In this document: positions 25,477 through 35,700 of the stretch, in pieces
Layout of the letters: the number at the start of each line of letters is the position of its first letter
Numbering within the stretch: the first letter of the stretch is position 1
Source: F23-D06 sp963620035
Lineage (GTDB): Bacteria > Bacteroidota > Bacteroidia > Bacteroidales > WCHB1-69
DNA length: 48,531 nucleotides
Direction: 5' to 3'
NCBI GenBank assembly: GCA_963620035.1
Contig: CAVEXN010000016.1
Coordinates: forward strand, 1-48,531
The notes under the pieces: generated by a model
Seen by the model: the letters and a program-made list of their open reading frames with translations, nothing else
Databases searched by the model: none
Told to the model about the DNA's origin: nothing
Made by a program: the position numbers and the translations under genes

Positions 25477-26706
25477 ATGAGAAATTTTGAAATTCACACC
25501 TTGGGGTGCAAGCTGAACTTCAGCGAATCTTCCGCAATAGCCGCCAAACTTGTCGAAAACGGCTGGAATCAAGGAGGCATTCCCGAAGTCATTATCATCA
25601 ACAGCTGCGCCGTAACAAGTTCTGCGGAGAAGAAAACACGGAATCTGGCTTCCAAACTACATCGCGACAATCCTTTGGCCTCTATCATTATGGTCGGCTG
25701 CTACAGCGCCCTGAAACCTGAACTGCTCGAAAGGTGGTCAGGTGTCATCAAGGTGTTTGGCAGCCACAACAAAATGAATGTCGTCGATTATCTGATGCAA
25801 CGAGAACTCCCCATTGCACAGAACTACTTTGACGCCTATTCGACCACTCATGACAGGACTCGTTCGTTTCTGAAGATTCAAGACGGCTGCAACGTCCATT
25901 GCACCTATTGTACCGTATGGATCGCACGAGGGAAAAGCCGCAGCGACACTATCGAAAACGTACTGAACAATATCCGGAAAATACACGAAGCCGGCGCACG
26001 CGAAGTAAACTTGACCGGTGTCAACGTTGGCGACTTCGGCAGGGGCACAGACGAAAACCTCCTCAAACTGCTGAAAGCCATCGTGAAACAGAACCTGATG
26101 GAACGTGTCCGCATATCTTCGATAGAACCAGACCTGCTGAGCGACGACATCATCAAGTTAGTCGCCAAGAACCCTATCCTGATGCCCCACTTCCACATTC
26201 CACTTCAGTCGGGCTGCAACCGGATCCTGGAACTGATGCGCAGACGCTACACCACTGGCGAATATGCAGACAAAGTGATGCTTATAAAAAAACTGATGCC
26301 AGATGCCTGCATCGCTTGTGATGTCATCACCGGTTTCCCCGGAGAAACTGACGAGGATTTCGAGGAGACCTATCAATTCCTCGATCAACTTCCGGTCAGT
26401 TATATGCACGTTTTCACCTATTCAAGGAGACCGCGCACATCCGCCAATATGATGGAAGACCAGATTCCGGAAGATGTGAAAAACGAACGTACGGCACGGC
26501 TCATCGAACTCTCACACGTCAAGAAAACGGCATTCTACCAACAGTGTGAAGGTCAAAAACGTCCTGTTCTTGTAGAGGCTGAGACTATCGACGACCAACT
26601 TTGCGGTTTTACCGACAACTATATCAGAGTATCGTTGCCCTACGATGAAAGCATCATCAACACGATACAGAAAGTGACCGTCGATTCATGCCACACAGTG
26701 TTGTAA
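25477..26706 (+). CDS. mtaB: tRNA t6A37 C2-methylthiotransferase MtaB
   Basis: 409 residues. A radical-SAM methylthiotransferase that converts t6A to ms2t6A at tRNA position 37. The N-terminal UPF0004 domain supplies three cluster cysteines (C11 in HTLGCKLN, C44 in INSCAVTSSAE, C75 in VGCYS). The radical-SAM triad is C138/C142/C145 in CNVHCTYC, followed by ARGKSRSDTIENVL. The C-terminus carries a TRAM-like domain (about 350-409). The CKLNFSES and SCAVTSSAE forms fit MtaB rather than MiaB or RimO. Its last 19 bases overlap the start of the peptidase gene. Confidence 0.92.
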   Translation: MRNFEIHTLGCKLNFSESSAIAAKLVENGWNQGGIPEVIIINSCAVTSSAEKKTRNLASKLHRDNPLASIIMVGCYSALKPELLERWSGVIKVFGSHNKMNVVDYLMQRELPIAQNYFDAYSTTHDRTRSFLKIQDGCNVHCTYCTVWIARGKSRSDTIENVLNNIRKIHEAGAREVNLTGVNVGDFGRGTDENLLKLLKAIVKQNLMERVRISSIEPDLLSDDIIKLVAKNPILMPHFHIPLQSGCNRILELMRRRYTTGEYADKVMLIKKLMPDACIACDVITGFPGETDEDFEETYQFLDQLPVSYMHVFTYSRRPRTSANMMEDQIPEDVKNERTARLIELSHVKKTAFYQQCEGQKRPVLVEAETIDDQLCGFTDNYIRVSLPYDESIINTIQKVTVDSCHTVL

Positions 26707-27914
26707 GACTTTCTAACGGGCTTCGACTGATTCACAAACAAACAGCTTCGCCCATTTCCCATTTCGGAGTGTTGGTGAACGCCGGCACGCGCGACGAGGA
26801 TGACCGGAAATCAGGACTTGCCCATTTTGTTGAACATACCATCTTCAAAGGTACGCACAAACGCAATGCCTACCATCTGTTGAGCCGTATGGAAACGGTA
26901 GGCGGCGACCTGAACGCAAGCACATCTAAGGAAGAAACCTATTTCTACACTTCTTTTCTGTCTCAAGAGTACCCGCGTGCCGTGGAACTTCTTTCCGACA
27001 TTTTCTTTCATTCCACTTTTCCTGAAAAGGAACTCGAGAAAGAGAAAACAGTCGTGTTGGAAGAGATTGGCTATTATCAAGACACCCCATCGGAACTCAT
27101 CTTTGATGATTTTGAGAATTTAGTCTTTGCCGGTCACCCGTTGGGCAGAAACATTTTAGGCACGCGGCAAAGCGTCAAGAAACTGTCACGACAAGATATC
27201 CTTGACTTCTTGGCCGGCAATTACACATTAGAGAATGTGGTGTTGTCATCTGTGGGAAACATTCCTGCAAACAAACTGCTTGGCCTATGCGAACGGCATT
27301 TCGGCAACAACGCAATTCCCGAACTGAAACGCAGCCGTACGCCTTTTGTCTCATATCAGCCTATGACGAGTGAAGTCCGCAAAAGCACAACACAAGCCAA
27401 TGCCTTGCTCGGCAACATCGCCTACCCCATCAACGACGACAAGCGGACTCCTTTCATGCTTCTGACCAACATTTTAGGCGGTCCGGGCATGAACACCCGT
27501 CTGAATATGAGCATACGCGAAAAAAAAGGCCTCGCCTATACCATCGAAGCCAGTTACACTCCGTTTTCTGACACAGGACTGTTTTCGATATACTTCGGCT
27601 GCGAAAAACTCCATACTAACCAGTGTATGGAGTTGATTTATAAAGAACTGAAAAAAATGAGGGAGAACCGTTTAGGAACACGGCAACTCTTCAATGCCAA
27701 GAAGCAGTTCATCGGACAACTGGCTCTCTCATACGAAACCAGACTTAACGAGATGCTGTCGTTAGGACATGCCGCATTCTTTTTTGAAGATATTGACACA
27801 ACGGAAGAAAGCATAGAACAAATCGGAGATGTTACCGCAGACGAGATCTTAGAAGTGGCCAATGAAATTCTCATACCTGACCAATTCAGCACCCTTATTT
27901 ACCTTCCCCATTAA
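26688..27914 (+). CDS. M16 family zinc metallopeptidase
   Basis: 408 residues. The inverted zinc motif HxxEH is HFVEH (H46, E49, H50), and the third ligand is E126 in VVLEEIGYY, 76 residues later, exactly the family spacing. The C-terminal half-domain has the RxxY-type region seen in M16B processing-peptidase-like enzymes (REKKGLAYTIEASYTPFSDTGLF). There is no signal peptide, so it is probably cytoplasmic. Bacterial M16B enzymes of this size work as two half-domain dimers and degrade peptides. It overlaps mtaB by 19 bases and precedes recR by 22. Confidence 0.92.
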   Translation: MPHSVVRLSNGLRLIHKQTASPISHFGVLVNAGTRDEDDRKSGLAHFVEHTIFKGTHKRNAYHLLSRMETVGGDLNASTSKEETYFYTSFLSQEYPRAVELLSDIFFHSTFPEKELEKEKTVVLEEIGYYQDTPSELIFDDFENLVFAGHPLGRNILGTRQSVKKLSRQDILDFLAGNYTLENVVLSSVGNIPANKLLGLCERHFGNNAIPELKRSRTPFVSYQPMTSEVRKSTTQANALLGNIAYPINDDKRTPFMLLTNILGGPGMNTRLNMSIREKKGLAYTIEASYTPFSDTGLFSIYFGCEKLHTNQCMELIYKELKKMRENRLGTRQLFNAKKQFIGQLALSYETRLNEMLSLGHAAFFFEDIDTTEESIEQIGDVTADEILEVANEILIPDQFSTLIYLPH

Positions 27915-27936
27915 CATTAACCGACAAATTGAAACT

Positions 27937-28560
27937 ATGCTCTCTTTGTATTCTAAAAACCTTGAAAATGCAGTAAACGAGATTGCAAAACTGCCCGGCA
28001 TCGGGAAACGAACCGCCCTTAGGCTGGCTTTGCACATCATCAAGGCCGACAACGAGGAGGTAATGCTTTTGGCTGACCGCATCACCAAACTCAAGACTGA
28101 CGTTTTCTATTGTCGGAAATGTTACAACATCTCCGACCACGAGATATGCGACATCTGTGCAAACTCAAAGCGCGATGTGCAGACAATCTGCGTGGTTCAG
28201 GACATCCGCGACATCATAGCCCTGGAAAACACGGGGCAATACCATGGACTTTACCATGTCTTAGGCGGGGTCATCTCACCTGTAGATGGTATCGGCATAC
28301 CGCAACTTAAAATCAAGGAACTGTTTGACCGGCTTGAAAGCGAAAACATTCAGGAACTGATACTGGCACTTCCGGCAACCGTAGAGGGCGACACTACCTG
28401 TTTCTACATCTACAAGAACGCCAAAGACAAAGTGAACATGGTAACGACGATTGCGCGCGGCATCGGCATCGGCGAAGAACTTGAATATGCTGACGAAGTA
28501 ACGCTCGGACGCTCCTTGCTCGCCCGCACCGACTTCAGCAGCGCCATCCAGAAACGGTAG
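27937..28560 (+). CDS. recR: Recombination mediator RecR
   Basis: 207 residues from ATG 27937 (MLSLYSKNLENAVNEIAKLP). RecR works with RecF/RecO to load RecA at gaps. The order is the helix-hairpin-helix LPGIGKRTALRLALHII (19-35), a C4 zinc finger (C59, C62, C71, C74), then a Toprim domain starting at about 82 (ICVVQDIRDIIALENTGQYHGLYHVLGG) and the EGDTT motif (LALPATVEGDTTCFYI). The C-terminal helix contains ADEVTLGRSLLAR. Last gene of the nadB operon, convergent with the NamZ gene only 9 bases away and with no visible terminator between. Confidence 0.96.
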   Translation: MLSLYSKNLENAVNEIAKLPGIGKRTALRLALHIIKADNEEVMLLADRITKLKTDVFYCRKCYNISDHEICDICANSKRDVQTICVVQDIRDIIALENTGQYHGLYHVLGGVISPVDGIGIPQLKIKELFDRLESENIQELILALPATVEGDTTCFYIYKNAKDKVNMVTTIARGIGIGEELEYADEVTLGRSLLARTDFSSAIQKR

Positions 28561-28569
28561 TCCATCGTT

Positions 28570-29730
28570 TTAGTCATACAGCAAATAGCGGCTGCGCACC
28601 TCCTTGAACTTCTCCAATTCCTCTTGCCACGATGCCCTGATCTGTGCTTCCGTCATATCCGATAGAATCTGTTTCCTTAACAGGTCTGAGCCTGCCAACT
28701 TGTCAAAGAAAGCGGCATTGGTAAAGAAACGCTCATCATTGTATTGGCGGTAAGCCGTAAGAAGATACTGCAAATTGAGGCTGTTGCCTTTATTCAGATT
28801 GTCGGCCGCTATATCTTTCAAATAGAATCCTCTGCAAACTTGACCCTTGTGCAAAGGATTCTCAGAGACACCTTTGACAGGACGTGGTGAAAACGCATAA
28901 TCACCCTCTATAAACTGCGGGGAACCGTAAATCTGGAAAGGGAAATCCGTGCCCCGCCCGACACTCACATCCGTACCCTCAAAGAAACAAAGAGACGGAT
29001 AGAGATAGACCGCTTCGGCACAAGGCAGATTCGGGGAAGGAGCAACGGGGAGAGCATACCGCTTGCTGTGGTCATAGTACTTGTTTTTCACAACCGTTAG
29101 ACGACATTGCAAATCGTTGCGCAACCACTTCTCACCATTGATCATCTGTGCATACTCCCCGATTGTCATACCATATACCACAGGTACTGGGTGCATCCCC
29201 ACAAAAGAACGGAACTGCGGAACGAGTACCGGACCATCGATAAAATAGCCGTTTGGATTAGGGCGGTCAAGCACTACAACCGGAATGTCCTTCTCAGCCG
29301 CAGCCTCCATCACATAATGCAACGTCGAGATGTAGGTATAGAAACGACAACCCACATCTTGCAAATCAAAGAGTATTACATCGACGCCCTGCAACTGTTC
29401 CGGCTTCGGCTTTTTGTTCTTCCCATAAAGTGACACGACAGACAAACCCGTGGCTTTGTCAACAGAAGAAGCAATGGCTGCGCCAGCTTCAGCCTCACCG
29501 CGGAAGCCATGTTCAGGACAAAACAACTTCACGATATGCACGCCTCTGTCAAGCAGCGTATCAACCAGATGCGTTTGTCCTACCTTTGATGTCTGATTTC
29601 CGCAAACAGCCACTTTCTTGCCATCCAACAACGGCAAGTACTCTTCCATATTATATGCTCCCGGCTGCGGCTGGGCAAACGCAGCAAGGACACAAAACAT
29701 AAAACCGCACAAGAATACTCTTTTTTTCAT
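28570..29730 (-). CDS. Exo-beta-N-acetylmuramidase NamZ-like (DUF1343, GH171)
   Basis: 386 residues from ATG 29730 (the longer frame would start at TTG). The signal peptide is MKKRVFLCGFMFCVLAAFAQ. DUF1343 proteins include NamZ, which releases terminal MurNAc from peptidoglycan fragments. Visible signatures are VAVCGNQTSKVGQTHLVDTL, LFCPEHGFRGEAEAG (E73-H74, the probable catalytic region), DVILFDLQDVGCRFYTYIST, VVLDRPNPNGYFIDGPVL and PVVYGMTIGEYAQMINGE. Then come PSPNLPCAEAVYLYPSLCFFEGTDVSVGRGTD and the family C-terminus. Exported, so a periplasmic role in cell-wall recycling or scavenging is likely. It follows the giant protein gene on the same strand but behind a terminator. Confidence 0.9.
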   Translation of the reverse strand: MKKRVFLCGFMFCVLAAFAQPQPGAYNMEEYLPLLDGKKVAVCGNQTSKVGQTHLVDTLLDRGVHIVKLFCPEHGFRGEAEAGAAIASSVDKATGLSVVSLYGKNKKPKPEQLQGVDVILFDLQDVGCRFYTYISTLHYVMEAAAEKDIPVVVLDRPNPNGYFIDGPVLVPQFRSFVGMHPVPVVYGMTIGEYAQMINGEKWLRNDLQCRLTVVKNKYYDHSKRYALPVAPSPNLPCAEAVYLYPSLCFFEGTDVSVGRGTDFPFQIYGSPQFIEGDYAFSPRPVKGVSENPLHKGQVCRGFYLKDIAADNLNKGNSLNLQYLLTAYRQYNDERFFTNAAFFDKLAGSDLLRKQILSDMTEAQIRASWQEELEKFKEVRSRYLLYD

Positions 29731-29744
29731 TTTTTCGGACAATT

Positions 29745-29776
29745 AAAAAAAACTACCCGAAACACGTCGGGTAGTT
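29745..29776 (-). terminator. Terminator of the giant surface protein gene
   Basis: A perfect 10-bp inverted repeat (29751-29760 with 29767-29776) with a 6-nt loop; on the minus strand it is followed by six T. It lies 22 bases past the stop codon and just before the NamZ ATG. Confidence 0.85.
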
Positions 29777-29797
29777 CAAATATGTTAAAAAGACGGT

Positions 29798-32700
29798 TTA
29801 TCGTTGGATAACCATCTTCTTGGTTACAATGACATCATTGAAAGTGAACGTATAGAAGTAGATGCCGTCGGCCAACTTTGAGGTGTTCACATCGAAGTAA
29901 TGTTCACCCTCGGCCACATCTTTAGCATCTGTATAGAGCAGTTGACCGGCTGCGGAATAAATGGCAAGCATAGCCTTGCCCTCATTAGGCACGGTATAGG
30001 AAATGCGTGTGCTGTTGGCGGCGGGGTTAGGCTCGTTCTGCGCAACTATGATACCCATCTTCTCATAGACCGGAACGTCATAGTTGGTGCATGTGATGAC
30101 ACGTCCCATATTGTTGGTTGTATCCTTGTCGGAAGCAATCAGGCCCATGAACCGGAACTCGAGGCGGCGCGTGTTGAATGTGACATTGAAACAACTGTCA
30201 AACTCGACGCTGATGGTTTCTCCCGGTTCAAGATTGGTTTCCACATGTTGGATGATGGTATCAAAGTCGTTACCTACGGCCATTGTGCAACGCACATCAA
30301 ATTCACGGATTGGCGAATAGCCGTTGTTTCTGAAAGTGACAACCGGACAGATATCATCGCCGATAATCACGCAAGAAGCGTCATCGCTGCCGGGACGGTC
30401 GATAGAGACCAACTCAAGGTCAGGAAGACCGGAACTGAGGGATATGTCATCAAGACACGGGTCTATTCTCTTGACTTGACTTGTCAGCCTAAAGCGCAGC
30501 TGAGCAATTTCATCAATCTGAGAGAAAGCTTTGGTGTATGAACTCCAAGACGATGCGGCAGTAGTCTGACCGCCATCTGCCCTGGTCAGAGAGTCGATGA
30601 CTACGAAAGTCTTACCGGAACCGGCCTCGATGTACAGTTTGAAATCCGCATCATTTTCACCATGGAAGTGTTTCCACATGTTGAGTTCAACGGGATAGCC
30701 GTTGCGGTAATGCATATTGATGCATCGCGTAGTGAGCGTTGTCCATTTGTTCTGACTTGCAGTGCCGCTCACGCCGGGAACTGTGGCAAAGCGCCCTTTG
30801 CTCTCAAGCGGCAAACCCTCTTGCGTGTGGTCATGTGCAGCGCCCGCAGTCGGGTTGTTGGCACTAGCTCCCTGGTTGACAATCCAATTGTAACCGGGAT
30901 TCGACTGTCCCAAATACCAATCTGAAGTGAAGTGGAGACCCGTAGAAGAATTTCCTGTGTTCGTCTCGAAATTGTCGGTAAACGGCACCGACAAAATCCG
31001 GGTGAGCGAGTCGGTATTGGCTTTTGTACTCAAAGTGTCGTTGTGGCTGTACTGGTCAGGCTGGTAGGTGAGCCGGGAACTGATGACATAGTCGCCGCGA
31101 GCATCCATATTGACGTGTTCAATCACGGCCGTTATCGTTTCGCCTGGAGCCACGGTGCCGCTTGTCAACGTTGTATTATAGGTGGCGGTGTTTCCTCCTT
31201 GAGCAACGGTTGCAGTAACGGTCAAACTGTTGTCCGCCGTAAATGTTTCGCTCTGCGTGCCGAAGTTCTTGAGCGTGACACGCATAATGGCAGCCGTGTC
31301 GGGGCATACATAACCTACAGGATGTACATAGTCCACGATACCCATATCATGAGTGTAACTCGGCAAGATTCTAACAGCATAATCTTCCGTCTCGCCTGCG
31401 AAGTTATAGATACGGTCAGCATAGGCGACATTGTTGGCGGAACAGATGATACGCATACGGGTCAATCCCGTGTCTGCCGTTGCAGGAATATCAATGTATG
31501 TCATGGTAGTGGCATTGGCTTCGTTAGTGGCACCGGGGATGCTTCCGGAATTGTAAACAAGTTCAGTATTGTCGAAAATGCCGTTTCTGTTGTAATCGAT
31601 ATAGACTTTCTTGTAAACGCTTCCTGAAGCGGTAGGTTTATTAAAAGCGTGTGTTATCTCTATCGGATAACGCTGGTCAACGACAACGTTAGCGGGTGTT
31701 GTGGAGGTGTAGTCCACATAGCGATCGCTAGGCAGTTGCACATCCGGCTGAGGGTGTGAAAGGAACGGGTCTGCCGTACCGTTGTCGATGCCGGCAAATT
31801 TCACATTGGCGATACATACGCCGTCGATCGAGGTCTGCGGATGGGAAAGCCCGGGGTCTTGTTTCTTCAGCACAATCGAAGCCGTATCATTGTCGTGGAA
31901 AGCGTCGCCGGTCAATGAGGTATAGACCTTGAACGGCGTGTTGAAATAGACGCTTGTAAGGTCAACTCCCGTGGAGAATGAGAAGTTCGCAGTTGCGCCG
32001 GAGGCGATCGATTGTGTGCAGTTTTGCGTCACAGGTGTTCCGTTGGCAAGTTGGTAATTCACGGGGATGTTTGAGACAGACTGCGTGCCGTTGTTTTTGA
32101 GTGTCACGGTAACTTGTTCGTTCTGTATGTAGGCGTTGTTCGGCGTTGTCGGTGCGGTAATGGCAAGGACAGCGACATCCTTTTGCGGTACGGAAGTAGT
32201 GATGGTGATGGTCCCGCGCGGCGATTCGCAAGTGTGGTTGACGAAGAATTTCGTGTTCCAACGGTTGCCCTCTATTTGGAATGCTATGCTGCCTGATATG
32301 GGCGTATTGTTGGATTTCTTGAGTACCTTTTTCAGGTTGCTGGAAGTAATATTGGTATTTTTGAACTTCGGCAGCGGACTGATGCCCTCGTTAGCCGTAC
32401 AGCCTGTTCCCGTACCGTCGCCGCAATCATGCTCTACGTACATAAAGAGTCCTTCGCCCTCATAGTCGAAACCGCCCGTCAACGGTATGCTGAACCAGCC
32501 AGTGTTGTCAAAACCGAGTTCACCGTCAAAGACCAATTGTGCACTATTGGTTTCGTTCGTCCAGTTGACACTGGTGCTGGCAAATGTGGTCGCATCTGCG
32601 GTATTCTTGAGCCAGATCTTCACAGGAACTGATGAGCCGCTGGCATTGCGCAGCGAGACGTTAAATCCTATCGAGTCAATCCGCCCGGAAAATCCTCCCA

Positions 32701-35700
32701 TATCTGACTTGGCGTAAAGAATCTTGGCATACGAATGGTTTGAACTCATACTGAAGGGCAATTCACTGTCAGTGCCGCCATTATAGGCCGGAGCGCTGCC
32801 CACGTTGCCTACCCATATATTCTCTTTAAAGTCTTCGTGCTCGATACGTCCGCTGTAATAATAGACTTTCGGAGATGTATAAATCGGATCTGTCGTGAAA
32901 GTAGTTCCTTGTGCTATCGGCGTAGTGGAAGTGGCAGTTTCGTAGAAATAGTAGAAACTGAGCGGATTTGGTGTCAGTGTTATTGTTGACGGCTGCCCAT
33001 AAACACCCGTCCGGGTAATGTTGGACGGGGCAACAGGTGAAGCCGGGATCTTGACGGTTCCTGTAATGGTATCGTTATAACGAGCCACCCCCATCGTGCT
33101 TTCAATCGGGTCTGTATAGACTGTATACTGATAGTTCTTGTTCTGTGTCTGGGAAACCAGATTTAAGCCGTTAGCGTATTGGATGTCAGCAGCGGCACGC
33201 GAACTAATCGGTACATTGACATTCGAATTGCCCGTAATATGGCTTGTGCCGTCATAGAAATCTGACTTGAGGACGAACGTGTTCGCAGGAATGACCGAAT
33301 TGGCAGCCGTGTCCGTGTTCATCACCTTGACTTTCAGTTTCGGCGAAAGTGTTGTCTGGCACTGGTACGAAACGGGTTCTACCAACTCCATCGTTTTGAG
33401 GTCGTACTGAGGCTTGAAGACATTGATATGTATCGGGACGCGTCTTGTAGGACAGCCGTCGGTACCGTTTCCGGTGCCCATACGGGTAGTTCCCTCAAAC
33501 CAGTACGTCACGGTGTCGTAGAGAGCAGGAGTGGTGTAGGTCTGCAACGTGATGGTCGGTGTCTGCAGCGGAGTAGCATCCCCTTGGTTGCGGAAATACT
33601 TGTAAAGACGGATCTTGTTGTCGAAACTGCTCACATCGTTGGGTTGCAGGATAACCATAGTGGAATCGTAATAGCCCGTATATACATATTGGTCTTGCAC
33701 CGGCACCGTATAATTAGAAACAAAAGAACCGGTGATAGTGTCATTGTGGGTATATACCACGCTTTCGCCATTAAGTGTCGTATAAATCGTATAGGTGTAG
33801 GTCACGTTTGCTGTCGGGGCAGAAAGGTCAACCGGATCGGTGAAGGTTACCGTTTTCACCTCTTCGGAGGCGAAAGGTTCGTTGATGGTGTGTGTGACCG
33901 TCCTGTTGTTGAACTGGGCATGTATCGTCACCTTTCCTGCCGGTATGGTATTGTTGAGCATATTTTTGACCGTGACCTGAATATGTTCGTCTGTACCGAT
34001 GGTACAGCCGCCTGTCGGCGAGTCGAGTGTCTGGGTCTCCACGTCATAATTTGGAATGTCTGGCACATGTACGTAAATCGGCACCTTTTCGCTGCCGCAC
34101 TCCAGATTGGCAATCGTGAAGTGCATATTAGGACGTTTGGTGAAATTGGTATAGTTGCCTGTCATACTCCTGGTGTTGGCATTCTTGTACTGAACATAGC
34201 CGTTGGCATTGTTCGGGGTTGCGGTCTGGTAGAAGTTAGGGTATCCTGTACCGCCCGAGACATACTGTCCGCAGTTGTTGCACTGCGTTCCCGTGCCCGT
34301 GCAGTAGTCACCGCAGTTGGTTTCCACCAGCACCTCAAGATTCCCTTCGGCATAATTGAATGGCGTTGAAAGGACTATGTAATGCCAACCTGTTGCAGTA
34401 GGATTGAGACGGCCGTCATACACAAGCGTGGCACCTAAGATGTCGTTCTCCCAGTCGATGGCTGTTGTAGTAGGATAAAGTCCTTGTGCCGCACTTCTTT
34501 CTTTCATATAAATCTTCACTGGAATGCCTTCTGATCCAATGATGCTGGATGTGAAATTCTTGACATCCAATCCAATTGTCGTAATGGAACCATGCTGACC
34601 GACTTCCGTTTCAGTATAGATCATTCGTCCGCGCGAGTATCCCGAGTTGAAGATGAAAGGCTGTGTGCCCGAATACTGCGTGCCTGTTCCGACTATATTG
34701 TCGTACAGTGTCCCCGGATTAGTGTTTGCATAGAACACCGTGTCGAAATTGATGACCGGTGTTTCAAAGGTAGAGTCTGTATAACCCAAGAACTCCCAAG
34801 ATTCGAAACCCGTATTGGCATACCATCCTATTACACCTTGCTGAACAGTTGCCGGCAGATGAGCCGTCAAGGTGCCGACAGTATGGTAAGGCACGTTGAC
34901 AGTGTCCTGCACCAACGGTCTCGGTGATTTTCCGAGAGAAAGAATCGTCAAGTCCAATGTATCGTTATACTGTAGTCTGTCTTGCGCATCCTTAGAAATC
35001 CATACCTTTATATTATATATACTATCGAAATCAATGCGGTTGTTGGTGAAATCGAAATCGGTATTGAAAGAGTAAGTTCTGGTGACATGGCTGAACAAAG
35101 TATCGGTCAGTGTTTCGGTCACAGTCGGCAAGCCGTTGATAGAAAAGTTGAGGCGTGTGCCGGGCAATACATCAGCCATACCGTTGTTGGTGATAGACAC
35201 CAGAATATGCTCATGCCCGAGGTCGCAGCGCGTGGTCGGGTTCTGCATATCTAAAATGGCCAGGTCGTGTACGTATGGCGTATCCACCAAGGCACCGATC
35301 ATAAACCGACCCGTGGTCTGTGGGGTATAAGTGCCATTGCTTTCCAGATAGAAGAAAGTGGAGTCACGCAATGGCGTTTCAACCTGAGCGCACAGATAGT
35401 CACCCTTAGAGAGCATCTCGATACCGACATAGAACTCGCCGGTAAGGTTAGTCAAAGCATAATTCCTGATGGGGATGACGTTCCAAGTGCCTGGTGTGAG
35501 GCTGTCAAACTGAATTGTTTCCGAAGTGGTGATGATTTCACCGGCGGCATTGGAGACAAATGCCCGGAAACCATTCTCAGGATTGTCGATATAGTTTCTG
35601 TCGTAATAATACTTCACTGCCGTGACTGCAAGTTCTTCGGAAATCTTATAGCGGACACAAGGACGAATAACATTGGTATAGTCGCCGATCTTAAGTCCTA

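Noticed and set aside
33428..34369. 313-residue plus-strand frame opposite the giant surface protein
   Set aside because: An antisense shadow of repeat-rich coding sequence; several similar frames lie along the same gene.
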